The translations under genes were made by a program, and so were the position numbers. The notes beneath the pieces were generated by a model that did not search any database, was not told the DNA's origin, and worked only from the letters and a program-made list of their open reading frames with translations. Source: Spirochaetales bacterium (GTDB lineage: Bacteria; Spirochaetota; Spirochaetia; SZUA-6; JAFGRV01). From it: 39,471 nucleotides of DNA. Where the stretch lies: assembly GCA_016937215.1 (NCBI GenBank), contig JAFGWI010000097.1, forward strand, positions 1-39,471, given 5' to 3'. How positions within the stretch are numbered: position 1 is the first letter of the stretch; every line of letters starts with the position of its first letter. Of this stretch, positions 1 through 7,958 are shown in pieces.

Positions 1-60
1 AGCGAAGCGGAGTTATGGAAAGCCTGGCCTGCTGTAATGAAATGAAAGCAGGAAACGCCC
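1..60 (-). repeat. Structured repeat element, copy E0 (cut by window edge)
   Basis: Read on the minus strand from position 60, this starts with the family's GGGCGTT end. An arm 1 follows with CCTGC paired to GCAGG around a loop rich in CATTTCATT, then the conserved GGCTTTCC and ACTCCGCTTCGCT junction. Arms 2 and 3 lie beyond the window edge. The arm 1 loop resembles that of copy E1 at 2900-3048. Confidence 0.75.
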
Positions 61-124
61 AACGTAATAACCAGCTAAACAAATACCAAAGTGTTTATGC
101 CCCTTTGCTGGCCTTTCAGCTAGA

Positions 125-922
125 TTAGCTTGTCTGGGGGATGGAAACAAGATGGTCGTCGGAAAAGAAATCCCTGACAATATCAGCTAATTCAGGTGAA
201 AAGGGGATGCGCATTATCAGTTTAACAAAGCCGCCGGAACCTGAGGCCAATTTAACCACTGTTCCCTTGACTGTAAAACGGTAGATTTGAAAATAGAGTT
301 TGGCACCGATTTCGGAACCCACTTTTAAATTGGGATCGATGCCAGGCACAACAAGGGTCAATAATTCCACAGTCATATTTAAAAGACGGCTTTCAATTTT
401 CCGCTCGCCGATAATGCATTCAACATAATTATTAAAACGAAGTTTACGCGCGTTATCGTTATTAATGAGAATTTGTTTGGATTTGAATTTATTGTAATAC
501 TGGCGAATGGATTCCATTTCAGAGAGATAATCTCCCAGGGTGATGATAAGATCCTCAGGACAGTTTTTGTAGCTCACGTCAATCATGGCCATGTCCTGGC
601 GGCCTTTAAGGGGAATCAGTTTATTAATCTTTACATACACAAAGAATTTCAGGGGGATGTTTTTCTTTTGGAAGGTAAATTTTAAAACAGCCAGTTTAAG
701 CGTATAATGTTGAAAAAAAGGCAATTCTTCTTTTCGTAATATGACAAAAAGAACTGCTTTGGACATGGAAACCTGAAAGGGCGCGCAAATGATGATAAAA
801 TTATCGATTTTTAGAGTGGTTTCAGATTGCTGAAGGCCCATTTTCTTGATGGCAAAGGCATCGAGTCTGATATCCTCTTGACCGTATCGTTGAAGGTATT
901 GTCGGGCTTTGGGTTTTGCCAT
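125..922 (-). CDS. PilZ-like protein (degenerate), possible c-di-GMP or flagellar regulator
   Basis: This encodes a 265-aa soluble protein without signal peptide or membrane segment. The N-terminal half is beta-rich. A helix around residues 125-150 leads into a C-terminal beta-barrel-like region from about residue 155 to 255. The opening of that region has an R-K-L-R stretch where PilZ domains carry RxxxR, but the usual D/NxSxxG motif is not clean (N-M-T-V-E-L-L is in its place). The layout resembles the two-domain PilZ proteins of spirochaetes, which bind cyclic-di-GMP and tune motility. Loss of the canonical residues leaves c-di-GMP binding doubtful. The start ATG has AAAGGAT about 12 nt upstream. 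It is the last of three minus-strand genes with a repeat copy just downstream. It could equally be an unrelated beta-barrel protein. Confidence 0.5.
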   Translation of the reverse strand: MAKPKARQYLQRYGQEDIRLDAFAIKKMGLQQSETTLKIDNFIIICAPFQVSMSKAVLFVILRKEELPFFQHYTLKLAVLKFTFQKKNIPLKFFVYVKINKLIPLKGRQDMAMIDVSYKNCPEDLIITLGDYLSEMESIRQYYNKFKSKQILINNDNARKLRFNNYVECIIGERKIESRLLNMTVELLTLVVPGIDPNLKVGSEIGAKLYFQIYRFTVKGTVVKLASGSGGFVKLIMRIPFSPELADIVRDFFSDDHLVSIPQTS

Positions 923-992
923 GGTTAAATATTGTATCCTTTTGTGTGGTTTTTCTTCATCTTTCCTCTGAAATTATAAAAGATCTATTTTT

Positions 993-1496
993 TTAAAGCA
1001 AATTTTTTTTAAGAAGCTGCTTTACTTCATATTCAAAATTGGGAGTAAAAAATTGGGTGTTCAGTTTTTCAAGGATTTCTTCTCTTGAAAAAAACCGACC
1101 CTCATCGATTTCCTCTTTGCTTATCCTGATCGGACCATCATGAGTAAGCCGATAAGTATAAACCAGTTCGGTTTCATAGGTATTTTTCCAAATATAGGAG
1201 TAGAGAAATTCGGCATTATCGCTTTCTACCCCGAGTTCTTCTTGTGCTTCCCGTTTGAGAGAGAGCAAAATGTCTTCATCAACACTGACATGGCCACCCA
1301 CTGAGGTATCCCATAAGCCGGGTAAGGTATCCTTTGTTTTGGCCCTTTTCTGAATAAATAATAAGCCATTGGAATTAAAAACATGGAGGTGGACAACAGG
1401 ATGTAATAAGCTGGGATCGCTATGACACTGCTCGCGACTTGCTTGGCCTAGCCTTTCTCCTTTATCATTAACCAGTGGCAACATTTCCTTTGACAT
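993..1496 (-). CDS. Nudix hydrolase (YfcD / IPP-isomerase-like)
   Basis: This is a Nudix-fold hydrolase acting on a nucleoside or isoprenoid diphosphate-type substrate; the exact substrate cannot be read from sequence. The Nudix box is intact, with G-G-H near residue 68 followed by R-E-A-Q-E-E-L-G. The preceding strand and the Q-A-S-R-E-Q and L-P-G-L-W-D motifs match the YfcD/IDI-like branch. An in-frame ATG 81 nt further upstream (1577) would add 27 residues. I prefer the start at 1496 because it has the only good ribosome-binding site (AAGGAG, 12 nt upstream) and gives about 167 residues, close to family length. It lies 146 nt downstream of neuB (66 nt from the longer start), on the same strand, so co-transcription is plausible. 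Confidence 0.85.
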   Translation of the reverse strand: MSKEMLPLVNDKGERLGQASREQCHSDPSLLHPVVHLHVFNSNGLLFIQKRAKTKDTLPGLWDTSVGGHVSVDEDILLSLKREAQEELGVESDNAEFLYSYIWKNTYETELVYTYRLTHDGPIRISKEEIDEGRFFSREEILEKLNTQFFTPNFEYEVKQLLKKNLL

Positions 1497-1642
1497 ATGC
1501 CAAAGATACTCCTTTTTTTCGGCGAATTCAAGGATTTTTACGTGCTTCATTGGGCCGCGAATTTGCTCAAGGTTCATGGTTTTTTGGATAAAATGCTATT
1601 TGAAGGTGGCTTTTTAATTTGATCCATAGTGATCATGAAAAT

Positions 1643-2743
1643 TTACTTTGTTAGTAAATCATCCCATATAATGCCTTGGCCTGCCTCAACAAAGCGAGTG
1701 GTTTTTCGTCCGATAATCTGGTTCCAATAGCGAGGGTGGAGGCCTGGTTCAAGGTTTTTTTCGCTTCGCAGTATTGCCAGGTTTTTCTCGGTGAGGGTTG
1801 TTCCAACAGGAAGTGAGTCCCAGGCATGTATGGACCGGCGTGTGGTCGCGTAATTGTCTTTTTCCGATGGGGCGAGCTTCTTGATTCCATTACCTAAAAC
1901 CTGTTGAATGCGTTGTGCTCCGTAATTCTGGTCAAGATAGCTTTGTAGTTCATTTTCCTGCAGCTTTGACCCTGTTTGTAAATCATCTGTCATTTTTTTG
2001 AATAATTGTGGGGGAAGAGCAATTAAGTCGTCAAGCCCGTCATCCTTTCGGGACAATGTAAAATGTTTTTCTATGGCAACCGCACCCTGGGTCATGGCTA
2101 CTAAAGGAACCAGTGAGGGATCTGTTGAATGGTCCGAGACGGCCGCAGGGACCCCAAATATCTGGCTCAGGGTTTTTAGCAATGTGAGGTTGTATTCTTC
2201 TTCCGGGCTGGGATAGGAGGTGATGCAATGAAACAAGACCACTTGTTTTGGCAGGTATTCCAAGGCTTCTTCAATATCTGCCAATTTGGACACACCTGTA
2301 GAAAAAAACACCGGTAAATTCAATTCAGCGGCCTTTTGCATTAAACCAAAATAATTATTTTCAGGTGAAGCGATTTTTATGGCATCAACTTTTAATCCTT
2401 CCAGAATGCCCAGGCTTTTTCTGCCAAAGGCTGATGCTAAAAATATCAAACCCTTTTTTTCAGTGTAGAGCTTTAATTCTTCATAAAAAAAACGGTCCTT
2501 TTCCAGCTTTTTGAATATGTCGAAGAGATTAATGAAGCCGCCTGGCAGGCTGATTACACCTGTTTTTGGATGAAGGATTTCTTCAGCAAAGACAATCTGA
2601 AATTTAGCGCAATCCGCTCCTGAATCCTTAGCCGCGTCGATTAATTCTTTCGCTTTGATGATATCTCCCTGATGGGCTGTTCCGATTTCTGCAATCACAA
2701 AGGGCATTTTGCCTGGTTTGAGTGTGTGTTTTCCAATTATCAT
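1643..2743 (-). CDS. neuB: NeuB-family sialic acid (N-acetylneuraminate/legionaminate-type) synthase
   Basis: NeuB enzymes condense phosphoenolpyruvate with an N-acetylated amino sugar to make nine-carbon sialic, legionaminic or pseudaminic acids in the cytoplasm. The protein is 366 aa. It begins with the NeuB signature A-E-I-G-T-A-H-Q-G and the G-A-D-C-A-K-F-Q strand (about residues 18-49). It contains S-D-H-S-T-D and the E-K-H-F-T-L motif of the TIM-barrel active site. It ends in a SAF (antifreeze-like) domain from about residue 300, with R-R-S-I-H near its start. The usual N-H in the first motif is A-H here, a modest divergence. No neuA, neuC or glycosyltransferase is in the window, so which sugar is made is open. 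Upstream lies an 850-nt gene-free stretch holding two repeat copies. Confidence 0.88.
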   Translation of the reverse strand: MIIGKHTLKPGKMPFVIAEIGTAHQGDIIKAKELIDAAKDSGADCAKFQIVFAEEILHPKTGVISLPGGFINLFDIFKKLEKDRFFYEELKLYTEKKGLIFLASAFGRKSLGILEGLKVDAIKIASPENNYFGLMQKAAELNLPVFFSTGVSKLADIEEALEYLPKQVVLFHCITSYPSPEEEYNLTLLKTLSQIFGVPAAVSDHSTDPSLVPLVAMTQGAVAIEKHFTLSRKDDGLDDLIALPPQLFKKMTDDLQTGSKLQENELQSYLDQNYGAQRIQQVLGNGIKKLAPSEKDNYATTRRSIHAWDSLPVGTTLTEKNLAILRSEKNLEPGLHPRYWNQIIGRKTTRFVEAGQGIIWDDLLTK

Positions 2744-2899
2744 AGCTGAAGCCTATCAGACTAAAAAAGCTTTGACAACGCATATCCTTTGATTTCATTC
2801 ATTCTGTTTCGAAAGATCGCGCAAAATGAAATTTGTATTTTTCCAAAAAAAAGGTAAAAATCATAAACCTGGATGGCATTTCTTTATGTAAAGTCTTTC

Positions 2900-3048
2900 G
2901 GGCGTTGCCCGCTTGCATTTCATTTCAGCAGGCCGGGCTTTGCGTGACTCCGCTTTGCTTCGAACTCCTCGGCGCCCATTAAGGCGCCTCCGGGGTTTCG
3001 CAAAGCCTTTTTGAAAAAAGGCTTTGCGATCACTCCAATCCCTAACGC
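2900..3048 (+). repeat. Structured repeat element, copy E1 (full length)
   Basis: The element runs from GGGCGTTGCC to CCAATCCCTAACGC. The ends pair as GCGTT/AACGC. Arm 1 pairs GCCCG-CTTGC with GCAGG-C-CGGGC. Arm 2 pairs GGCGCC with GGCGCC. Arm 3 is a near-perfect 14-bp hairpin, CGCAAAGCC plus a T run against the complementary A run plus GGCTTTGCG, at 2999-3028. The junction between arms 1 and 2 has the conserved GACTCCGCTTTGCTTCGAA. Confidence 0.88.
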
Positions 3049-3340
3049 GGGGAACCGCATTGAAGCGGGATTGTTTGGTTAGCCAAAAGAAGTATCCTGA
3101 CAACAAGCGTCAGGGAATGTTGATTCTCAGAATCTTCATACCTACGAAAATCCCGGGTAGTTATTGTTGTTCGAAATTCTTTATTTCAAATCTGCCAAAT
3201 TGTTATCATAGCTTTTTTTGCTGCAATAATTTGATAATCCTGTGATAGGTATGGAAATATTGATATGTTTAATTTGGGAAGTGTTATGATTGGAATTTGG
3301 TAAGGGACAATAAAGTTCCCAGTAACGAATTTTAGCAGGT

Positions 3341-3479
3341 CATAAGGATTGGAGCCATAGTTCACCATTTTTTCAAAAATGGTGAACCAAAGCGTTTTCC
3401 AGCTAATAATTTTAGCTGGAAAACGTTTTGGGGCGAAGTTGAAGTGGCAGAAAGCCCCTGGGTTTATCAAACAACGCCC
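3341..3479 (-). repeat. Structured repeat element, copy E2 (3' end decayed)
   Basis: Read on the minus strand, it starts GGGCGTTG at 3479 with a short arm 1 (GTTT GAT AAAC). Arm 2 is a perfect 13-bp hairpin (CGTTTTCCAGCTA, loop AAATTAT) and arm 3 a 13-bp hairpin starting GTTCACC with the TTTTTGAAAAA apex. The end reads GGCTCCAATCC but the terminal TAACGC is replaced by TTATGAC, so the closing stem is lost. Confidence 0.85.
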
Positions 3480-3571
3480 GGAATTTCCTAAAAACAAGCG
3501 TGCAGTACAACAGGTTGTAGTTTGGATATACTAAATTTCCTTATGGGCCAGGAGGTCTGTTTTGAGAAATA

Positions 3572-3591
3572 ATTTCTTTCTCTAAAGAAAT
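3572..3591 (-). terminator. Possible weak hairpin terminator of the caspase operon
   Basis: An 8-bp AT-rich hairpin (ATTTCTTT / AAAGAAAT, 4-nt loop) lies just past the stop codon of the last operon gene. On the minus strand it is followed by TATTTCTC rather than a clean T run, so termination is only possible. Confidence 0.3.
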
Positions 3592-3595
3592 CCCA

Positions 3596-5323
3596 TTATC
3601 GAAGTGTTAGCTTTTTTACATGAATTTTATTGTTATTATTAAAATCCACATAGGCCACACAGACTGATTCCGTTGTGACGCTTAACCATTCGGGGTGAAA
3701 ACCGGCGCCATTGGTAACAGGTATGCCTATAATTTCCCACTGGTTGGCTTCGTAAGTCCAGACACTGCGACCCGCGGCCAGATAAATTTTACCGTTTTCG
3801 TCACTTTTAATTGAGGGGTAGGAGAGACCGGCTGAACCTGGAAAATTTAAATCAACCCATCCTCCATTTTTAAATACTTTTACTACAATTTTTTCTTGGG
3901 GAGATAATTCTTTAAAAGCCACCACAGGATGTTCTTCTTTATCCAATGCCATGGAAATCATGATAGAGTGTTTTTTGCTAATAGACTTGTTTATAGAATC
4001 GTTTGCCAATAGTTCCCATTCAGGAGCTGAGTCCTTCGCTGAAGGCGATTTTATTTCTTTGAGAACATAGGGGAGCTTTGAAGTGTAAGAGCCATCGAGA
4101 AAGGCTATATATGAAACCTGTTGTTTATCAATGGTTAGTGAAGGGTAGAAATCAGATTGAAGGCTTTGTATTTGTTTTCTATTATCTCGAATAATTTGAT
4201 TAATATCTAAATGGTTATTAGAGATGGGTTCACCTAAATACTGTAAAATAATTTGGTGTAGATAATTGTGTGAAATTAATTGACCTTGAATATAATGCGG
4301 GTTTAGGCATATTACTGCTTTTCCAAAGTTTGGATTATAATGAAAATCTTCGTAATTTGTTTCTTCACCCATTTCGAACCAAAACTGATTGTCAATAGTC
4401 AGTTCTGATTGCCAATCGCTATTAATTGCTTGTCTGGATAACAGGTAAAAACCAAAGAAATTTGGCATATCAATTTTACTTGATTTATTCAGAATTTTGA
4501 GAGGAGTTGAATTTTCTGTTTTAATTGAATTCCAATTTTCATCAAAGGGTGGTGTTGAGGAAAAAACCACTTGGGGTTTTCCATTATCATAGTCTGCCAG
4601 GCTAATACCTAGTGTTAATTGTCCTTTAGCAATATAGGGAAGAAATTCCCATTCCGGTTCTGGTGGCTCGTTTTTCAGGCGTTTAATAACAGCTCTATCT
4701 GTACTTACTGTAAATGCCGCGATCAATTCATTGTTGCTTGAAAGGGCAGATGAAAAGTAATTGTTAAAATTCTTTGAATCAGCGATAATTAAATTGGTAT
4801 TTTTCCACTTTTTTTCTTTGTACTGATGAGCCGATAATCCAAATTCACTGTCTTGAAATAGGACGAATATTTCTTCGTTTGACACTGAACATACTGAAGC
4901 TCCCCAGGCATTTTCATCTGAAATGGTTCCTAAATCTTCCCAGGGAATTCTGACTCCAAATGTATCGCTATAGAAAGATTTTCCTTTGTAAATTCCGTCT
5001 TTTGGAACAAAGAGAAATCTGTAATGACTGTTCATTGGTCTATCGGGACATTTCCAATCAAATGAACCTGAATTTAATAGATCATCTTGAACAACTTCGA
5101 TAAATTTTTCCTCGCATAAAAGACTTATTTTAGCTTTTTGAAAAATAGGTGTTTGATTGTTCCATCGTATTTCGATTTTATCTCCAGGGTAAAAAAGCAT
5201 CCCCTCTTTTGGTTCTGTAATTGAAAAATTATGAGGAATATTTCCTGTAAGAATATCGGGCCCGGGTAATTCTTTGCATCCTAAAATATTGATTACCAGT
5301 ATTAAAAGCATAAATTTTTTCAT
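3596..5323 (-). CDS. Lipoprotein with Ig-like N-terminal domain and repetitive beta region
   Basis: This 575-aa protein has a lipoprotein signal peptide ending I-L-G-C, with the acylated cysteine at residue 16. Residues about 35-125 look like the Ser-Thr-rich/Kre9-type Ig-like domain: an 'I-T-E-P-K-E-G ... Y-P-G-D-K-I-E-I-R-W' opening and a 'S-G-S-F-D-W' strand. The rest has short W- and G-rich beta repeats (for example 'K-I-Y-L-A-A-G', 'V-W-T-Y-E-A-N-Q-W'), suggesting a beta-propeller. Its ATG overlaps the caspase gene's stop by 4 nt and has AAGGA 8 nt upstream, so the two are translationally coupled. I infer it is a surface or periplasmic partner of the caspase protein. No enzymatic motif is visible. 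Confidence 0.7.
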   Translation of the reverse strand: MKKFMLLILVINILGCKELPGPDILTGNIPHNFSITEPKEGMLFYPGDKIEIRWNNQTPIFQKAKISLLCEEKFIEVVQDDLLNSGSFDWKCPDRPMNSHYRFLFVPKDGIYKGKSFYSDTFGVRIPWEDLGTISDENAWGASVCSVSNEEIFVLFQDSEFGLSAHQYKEKKWKNTNLIIADSKNFNNYFSSALSSNNELIAAFTVSTDRAVIKRLKNEPPEPEWEFLPYIAKGQLTLGISLADYDNGKPQVVFSSTPPFDENWNSIKTENSTPLKILNKSSKIDMPNFFGFYLLSRQAINSDWQSELTIDNQFWFEMGEETNYEDFHYNPNFGKAVICLNPHYIQGQLISHNYLHQIILQYLGEPISNNHLDINQIIRDNRKQIQSLQSDFYPSLTIDKQQVSYIAFLDGSYTSKLPYVLKEIKSPSAKDSAPEWELLANDSINKSISKKHSIMISMALDKEEHPVVAFKELSPQEKIVVKVFKNGGWVDLNFPGSAGLSYPSIKSDENGKIYLAAGRSVWTYEANQWEIIGIPVTNGAGFHPEWLSVTTESVCVAYVDFNNNNKIHVKKLTLR

Positions 5324-7191
5324 TTTTTTTTCCTTAATAACTTATAATTAATTTCAATCCCACCAACTCCAGTCCAATAGTAATCATTCAAATTCAGAAA
5401 AGCAAAGTTAACGGATGTTTTTAATAGTAGGCTTAAATTGTTGGTAAGGTTTAATCCCAAGCCAACACTTGCTGGAAATAAAAACCTGTTGCCCCAGTCA
5501 TCTTTCAGGTAGTCATCCTTATAATAAACTATTTGAAAATTACAACCCAGTCCGGCTTCGAGATTAATAAAATACAAATTGGAAAATCGGCTGATGTAGG
5601 AGAAAAATAGATAAACCGGAATGTCTATATATGCACAAGAAAAGGGAACCGTATTATGACTTTTTGAATAGCTGAAGGCACTTGCGAAACCTGGCCCTAT
5701 AATACCCCAAGGCGTATCATAATTAATGGTCAAAGCTATCGCTCCAGTTATTCCTGGATTCAAACTTGGTACTGTGGAAAGGGGCATGTTAAAGGCCAAT
5801 TTGGGATTGAGTGATAAGTATATTTTATCCCTTTTGGGAAATTCATGATAAATAATTTTTGCCGACCATGATGTTTTATCAAGTAGTATATTTTGATTTG
5901 GGTTTGTGATGAATTTGTCATAGCGGTACTTAATTCCATCCATTTCCGTGATAAATACATATTTGCCGGGCGGCAATGAGATTATTCGAGACCCGCCATT
6001 ATCCAATTGTGGCGAGAGTGATAGAATGTTTTGGGATTGCTCATCCCCTGTAATTTGTACAATATTCACAGTTCCTGGATAATTGATTAAAACAGTTGCT
6101 TTATTGTAATTATAAGCAAGCTTTACTGGTTCGACTTTGCTAAGAGAACTTAAATTAATGGTTGGGGTTTGTAGCATTAATTGTTTATTGGCAATTCTAT
6201 TTCTTAGGTAAGCAAATAATTCGGATAATGTAATATAATTGTCCTGTTTGAATCCAGTCTCCTGTAAAATTGTCAGTGTTCGGGTTAATTTATCCTTCGA
6301 TATCATAGGATTTAGCAAACATTCATCATGATAATTATAAGTCTGTTTTATCAAATTTTGATCGTTGCTATTTGATATTTTCGATAGCACATTTTTGTGT
6401 AATTCTTTAAAGCCAAGGCTTTCAGGAATCCTGTCATAACCAAGAGAGGTAAAGATTGAATATATTTTTTTTTCAGTTTCAGGAGAGGCTCCAAGGTAAG
6501 TGTATTTTTCGATAAAATTGAACATTTCTTTGAGAAATTTCTGGTTCCATGGAGCCTGCTTGCTGTATATTTCATAATAGAAAAAGTCAGAAGCCAACAC
6601 AGAAGGGGTAAAACCATCGGCATCGCCCATGAGTGCTATTTTTAAAACTGGTGAAAAACTGTCTGCCAGAGAGGGTTCAAATATGCGACTTGATGTAATA
6701 AATACAGTGCCTTCAGATTGGGTATTAAAATCAAGATAGTTTGGCGCGCCAAGTATTTCAGAAAAACAGGCGTCCAGGATGATTAATTTAAGTTTGGCTT
6801 TTATTGATTCCAGTTGGGATTGAAGTTCTGTTTTTTGAAAGAGTTCATTCCCTAAAAGAAGCCCGCTGGGTAGACCATGGCCGTAATAAAAAAGGAAAAA
6901 CTGCGTTTCTTTGAAAGCCTGCCGTTGCGAGATAATCTTTCTTGTTCTATCGAATGCGTCCTGCAATTTTTTAATATCCGGGTCTTCCAGAATTTGATAA
7001 TCATCGACTTTGCAGTATTCTTTAAATAGCCACGCGATTTCCTGAACTTTACTTTTTGCGTTAGTCAGAGGCGCTTCATTAAAACCATTTGAGGATGAGA
7101 TAAAGAGGCCATAGCGGAAAACATTGGTTTCACTGAAAAGGATCAATTGGCTTAAAAGAAGAAATATGCATACAAGAAAAATTTTTTTCAC
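5320..7191 (-). CDS. Secreted caspase-fold (C14) peptidase with C-terminal outer-membrane barrel-like domain
   Basis: This 623-aa protein has a signal peptide (residues 1-20). The caspase-like domain covers about residues 25-230. The catalytic pair is visible: His105 in F-Y-Y-G-H-G and Cys142 in I-I-L-D-A-C-F-S. Residues about 450-620 are alternating aromatic/glycine beta strands ending in Y-K-L-L-R-K-K-K, like a small outer-membrane beta-barrel. In between is a short domain that looks like a carboxypeptidase-type or Ig linker around residues 360-430. It starts with GTG, overlapping the stop of the upstream membrane gene by 4 nt, with AAGGA 8 nt upstream. Bacterial caspase homologues usually cleave after basic residues and are often signalling or cell-death proteases. 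Joining one to an exported barrel is uncommon. The catalytic-domain call is strong; the barrel call is by eye. Confidence 0.8.
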   Translation of the reverse strand: MKKIFLVCIFLLLSQLILFSETNVFRYGLFISSSNGFNEAPLTNAKSKVQEIAWLFKEYCKVDDYQILEDPDIKKLQDAFDRTRKIISQRQAFKETQFFLFYYGHGLPSGLLLGNELFQKTELQSQLESIKAKLKLIILDACFSEILGAPNYLDFNTQSEGTVFITSSRIFEPSLADSFSPVLKIALMGDADGFTPSVLASDFFYYEIYSKQAPWNQKFLKEMFNFIEKYTYLGASPETEKKIYSIFTSLGYDRIPESLGFKELHKNVLSKISNSNDQNLIKQTYNYHDECLLNPMISKDKLTRTLTILQETGFKQDNYITLSELFAYLRNRIANKQLMLQTPTINLSSLSKVEPVKLAYNYNKATVLINYPGTVNIVQITGDEQSQNILSLSPQLDNGGSRIISLPPGKYVFITEMDGIKYRYDKFITNPNQNILLDKTSWSAKIIYHEFPKRDKIYLSLNPKLAFNMPLSTVPSLNPGITGAIALTINYDTPWGIIGPGFASAFSYSKSHNTVPFSCAYIDIPVYLFFSYISRFSNLYFINLEAGLGCNFQIVYYKDDYLKDDWGNRFLFPASVGLGLNLTNNLSLLLKTSVNFAFLNLNDYYWTGVGGIEINYKLLRKKK

Positions 7192-7943
7192 ATTCCTATT
7201 CCTTGTAAAAACAGATAATCGGCATTGTCATTTTTATTATTTCCAGGCAGTATTGAGGACATTTCAACAGGTTGTCTTGCATTTTTTCGTGATAAGCGCT
7301 GAATGATCTGTTCAGTATTTATGTCGATGTCATCAGTAGAAAAGTATGCCACAAAAAAAATATATTGACCTTCCTTGGTTATGAAATTTTCTTCAATGAT
7401 AGTTGGTTCAATCATGTTTAGGCTTTGTTTTTGATGATCATAGCGATATAATATCCTGTTTTTTCCATTACTATCTATCACTAATACAACACCTTTTTTG
7501 TAGTCTGAACCTGAGCCAGTTGCCTGAAAACTTATTTGTAGCCTTTGGCCAGGAATTATAGTTTGGCCATTGGTTAGGAGGTTTTGAGGTGTTTCGGAGC
7601 TTGTAATCAACAGTGTTAAATTTTTTCCGAGAAACTCGGAGCTCTGGTAATTGTTCAGGTCATTTGGCCAATAGTTTATTATAGTAACTGTTAACAAAGC
7701 GGTGATAGCTGCCATGAAAAAAAGCCTTAAATTAACCGGTTTAGGGCTAGTTCTTTGTGCCTGTTGCTTTCTGTTTACCTCATTCAGGGTTTTTATATAT
7801 AAACTTTCATCCACATTATAAAGTTTCATTAATTCATTCTTTATTTTTGGATCTGATTCAATCAAAATTTTATCAAATTCGGTCCAGTTTTTTTTACCCT
7901 TTGAGAATAAGCTCCAAATGATTTTTTTTGTTTTGTGATCCAT
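7188..7943 (-). CDS. Single-pass membrane protein with DUF4384-like exported domain, possible anti-sigma-like regulator
   Basis: The protein is 251 aa. Residues 1-70 are hydrophilic and helical (predicted cytoplasmic). One membrane helix spans about residues 73-91. The remaining 150 residues form an exported beta domain. That part contains 'N-G-Q-T-I-I-P-G-Q-R-L-Q-I-S-F-Q' and 'V-V-L-V-I-D-S-N-G-K', resembling the DUF4384-type domains found beside bacterial caspases. Its topology is that of an anti-sigma or signal-relay protein, with an inner part able to hold the sigma-like protein encoded 15 nt upstream. No zinc-binding anti-sigma motif is present. The function is inferred from topology and neighbours. 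Confidence 0.6.
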   Translation of the reverse strand: MDHKTKKIIWSLFSKGKKNWTEFDKILIESDPKIKNELMKLYNVDESLYIKTLNEVNRKQQAQRTSPKPVNLRLFFMAAITALLTVTIINYWPNDLNNYQSSEFLGKNLTLLITSSETPQNLLTNGQTIIPGQRLQISFQATGSGSDYKKGVVLVIDSNGKNRILYRYDHQKQSLNMIEPTIIEENFITKEGQYIFFVAYFSTDDIDINTEQIIQRLSRKNARQPVEMSSILPGNNKNDNADYLFLQGIGM

Positions 7944-7958
7944 AATTTTGCCTAATTA

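Larger units (their letters stand above)
2744..3595. other. Gene-free stretch with two facing repeat copies
   Basis: No credible gene is present. Short open frames here (for example 2861-3106 and 3186-3497 on the minus strand) run through the repeat hairpins and resemble no protein. The stretch holds repeat copies E1 (plus) and E2 (minus), with their CAATCC ends facing each other across about 290 nt of AT-rich sequence. A T-rich region around 2790-2860 probably carries the neuB promoter, but I could not define it. Confidence 0.7.
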
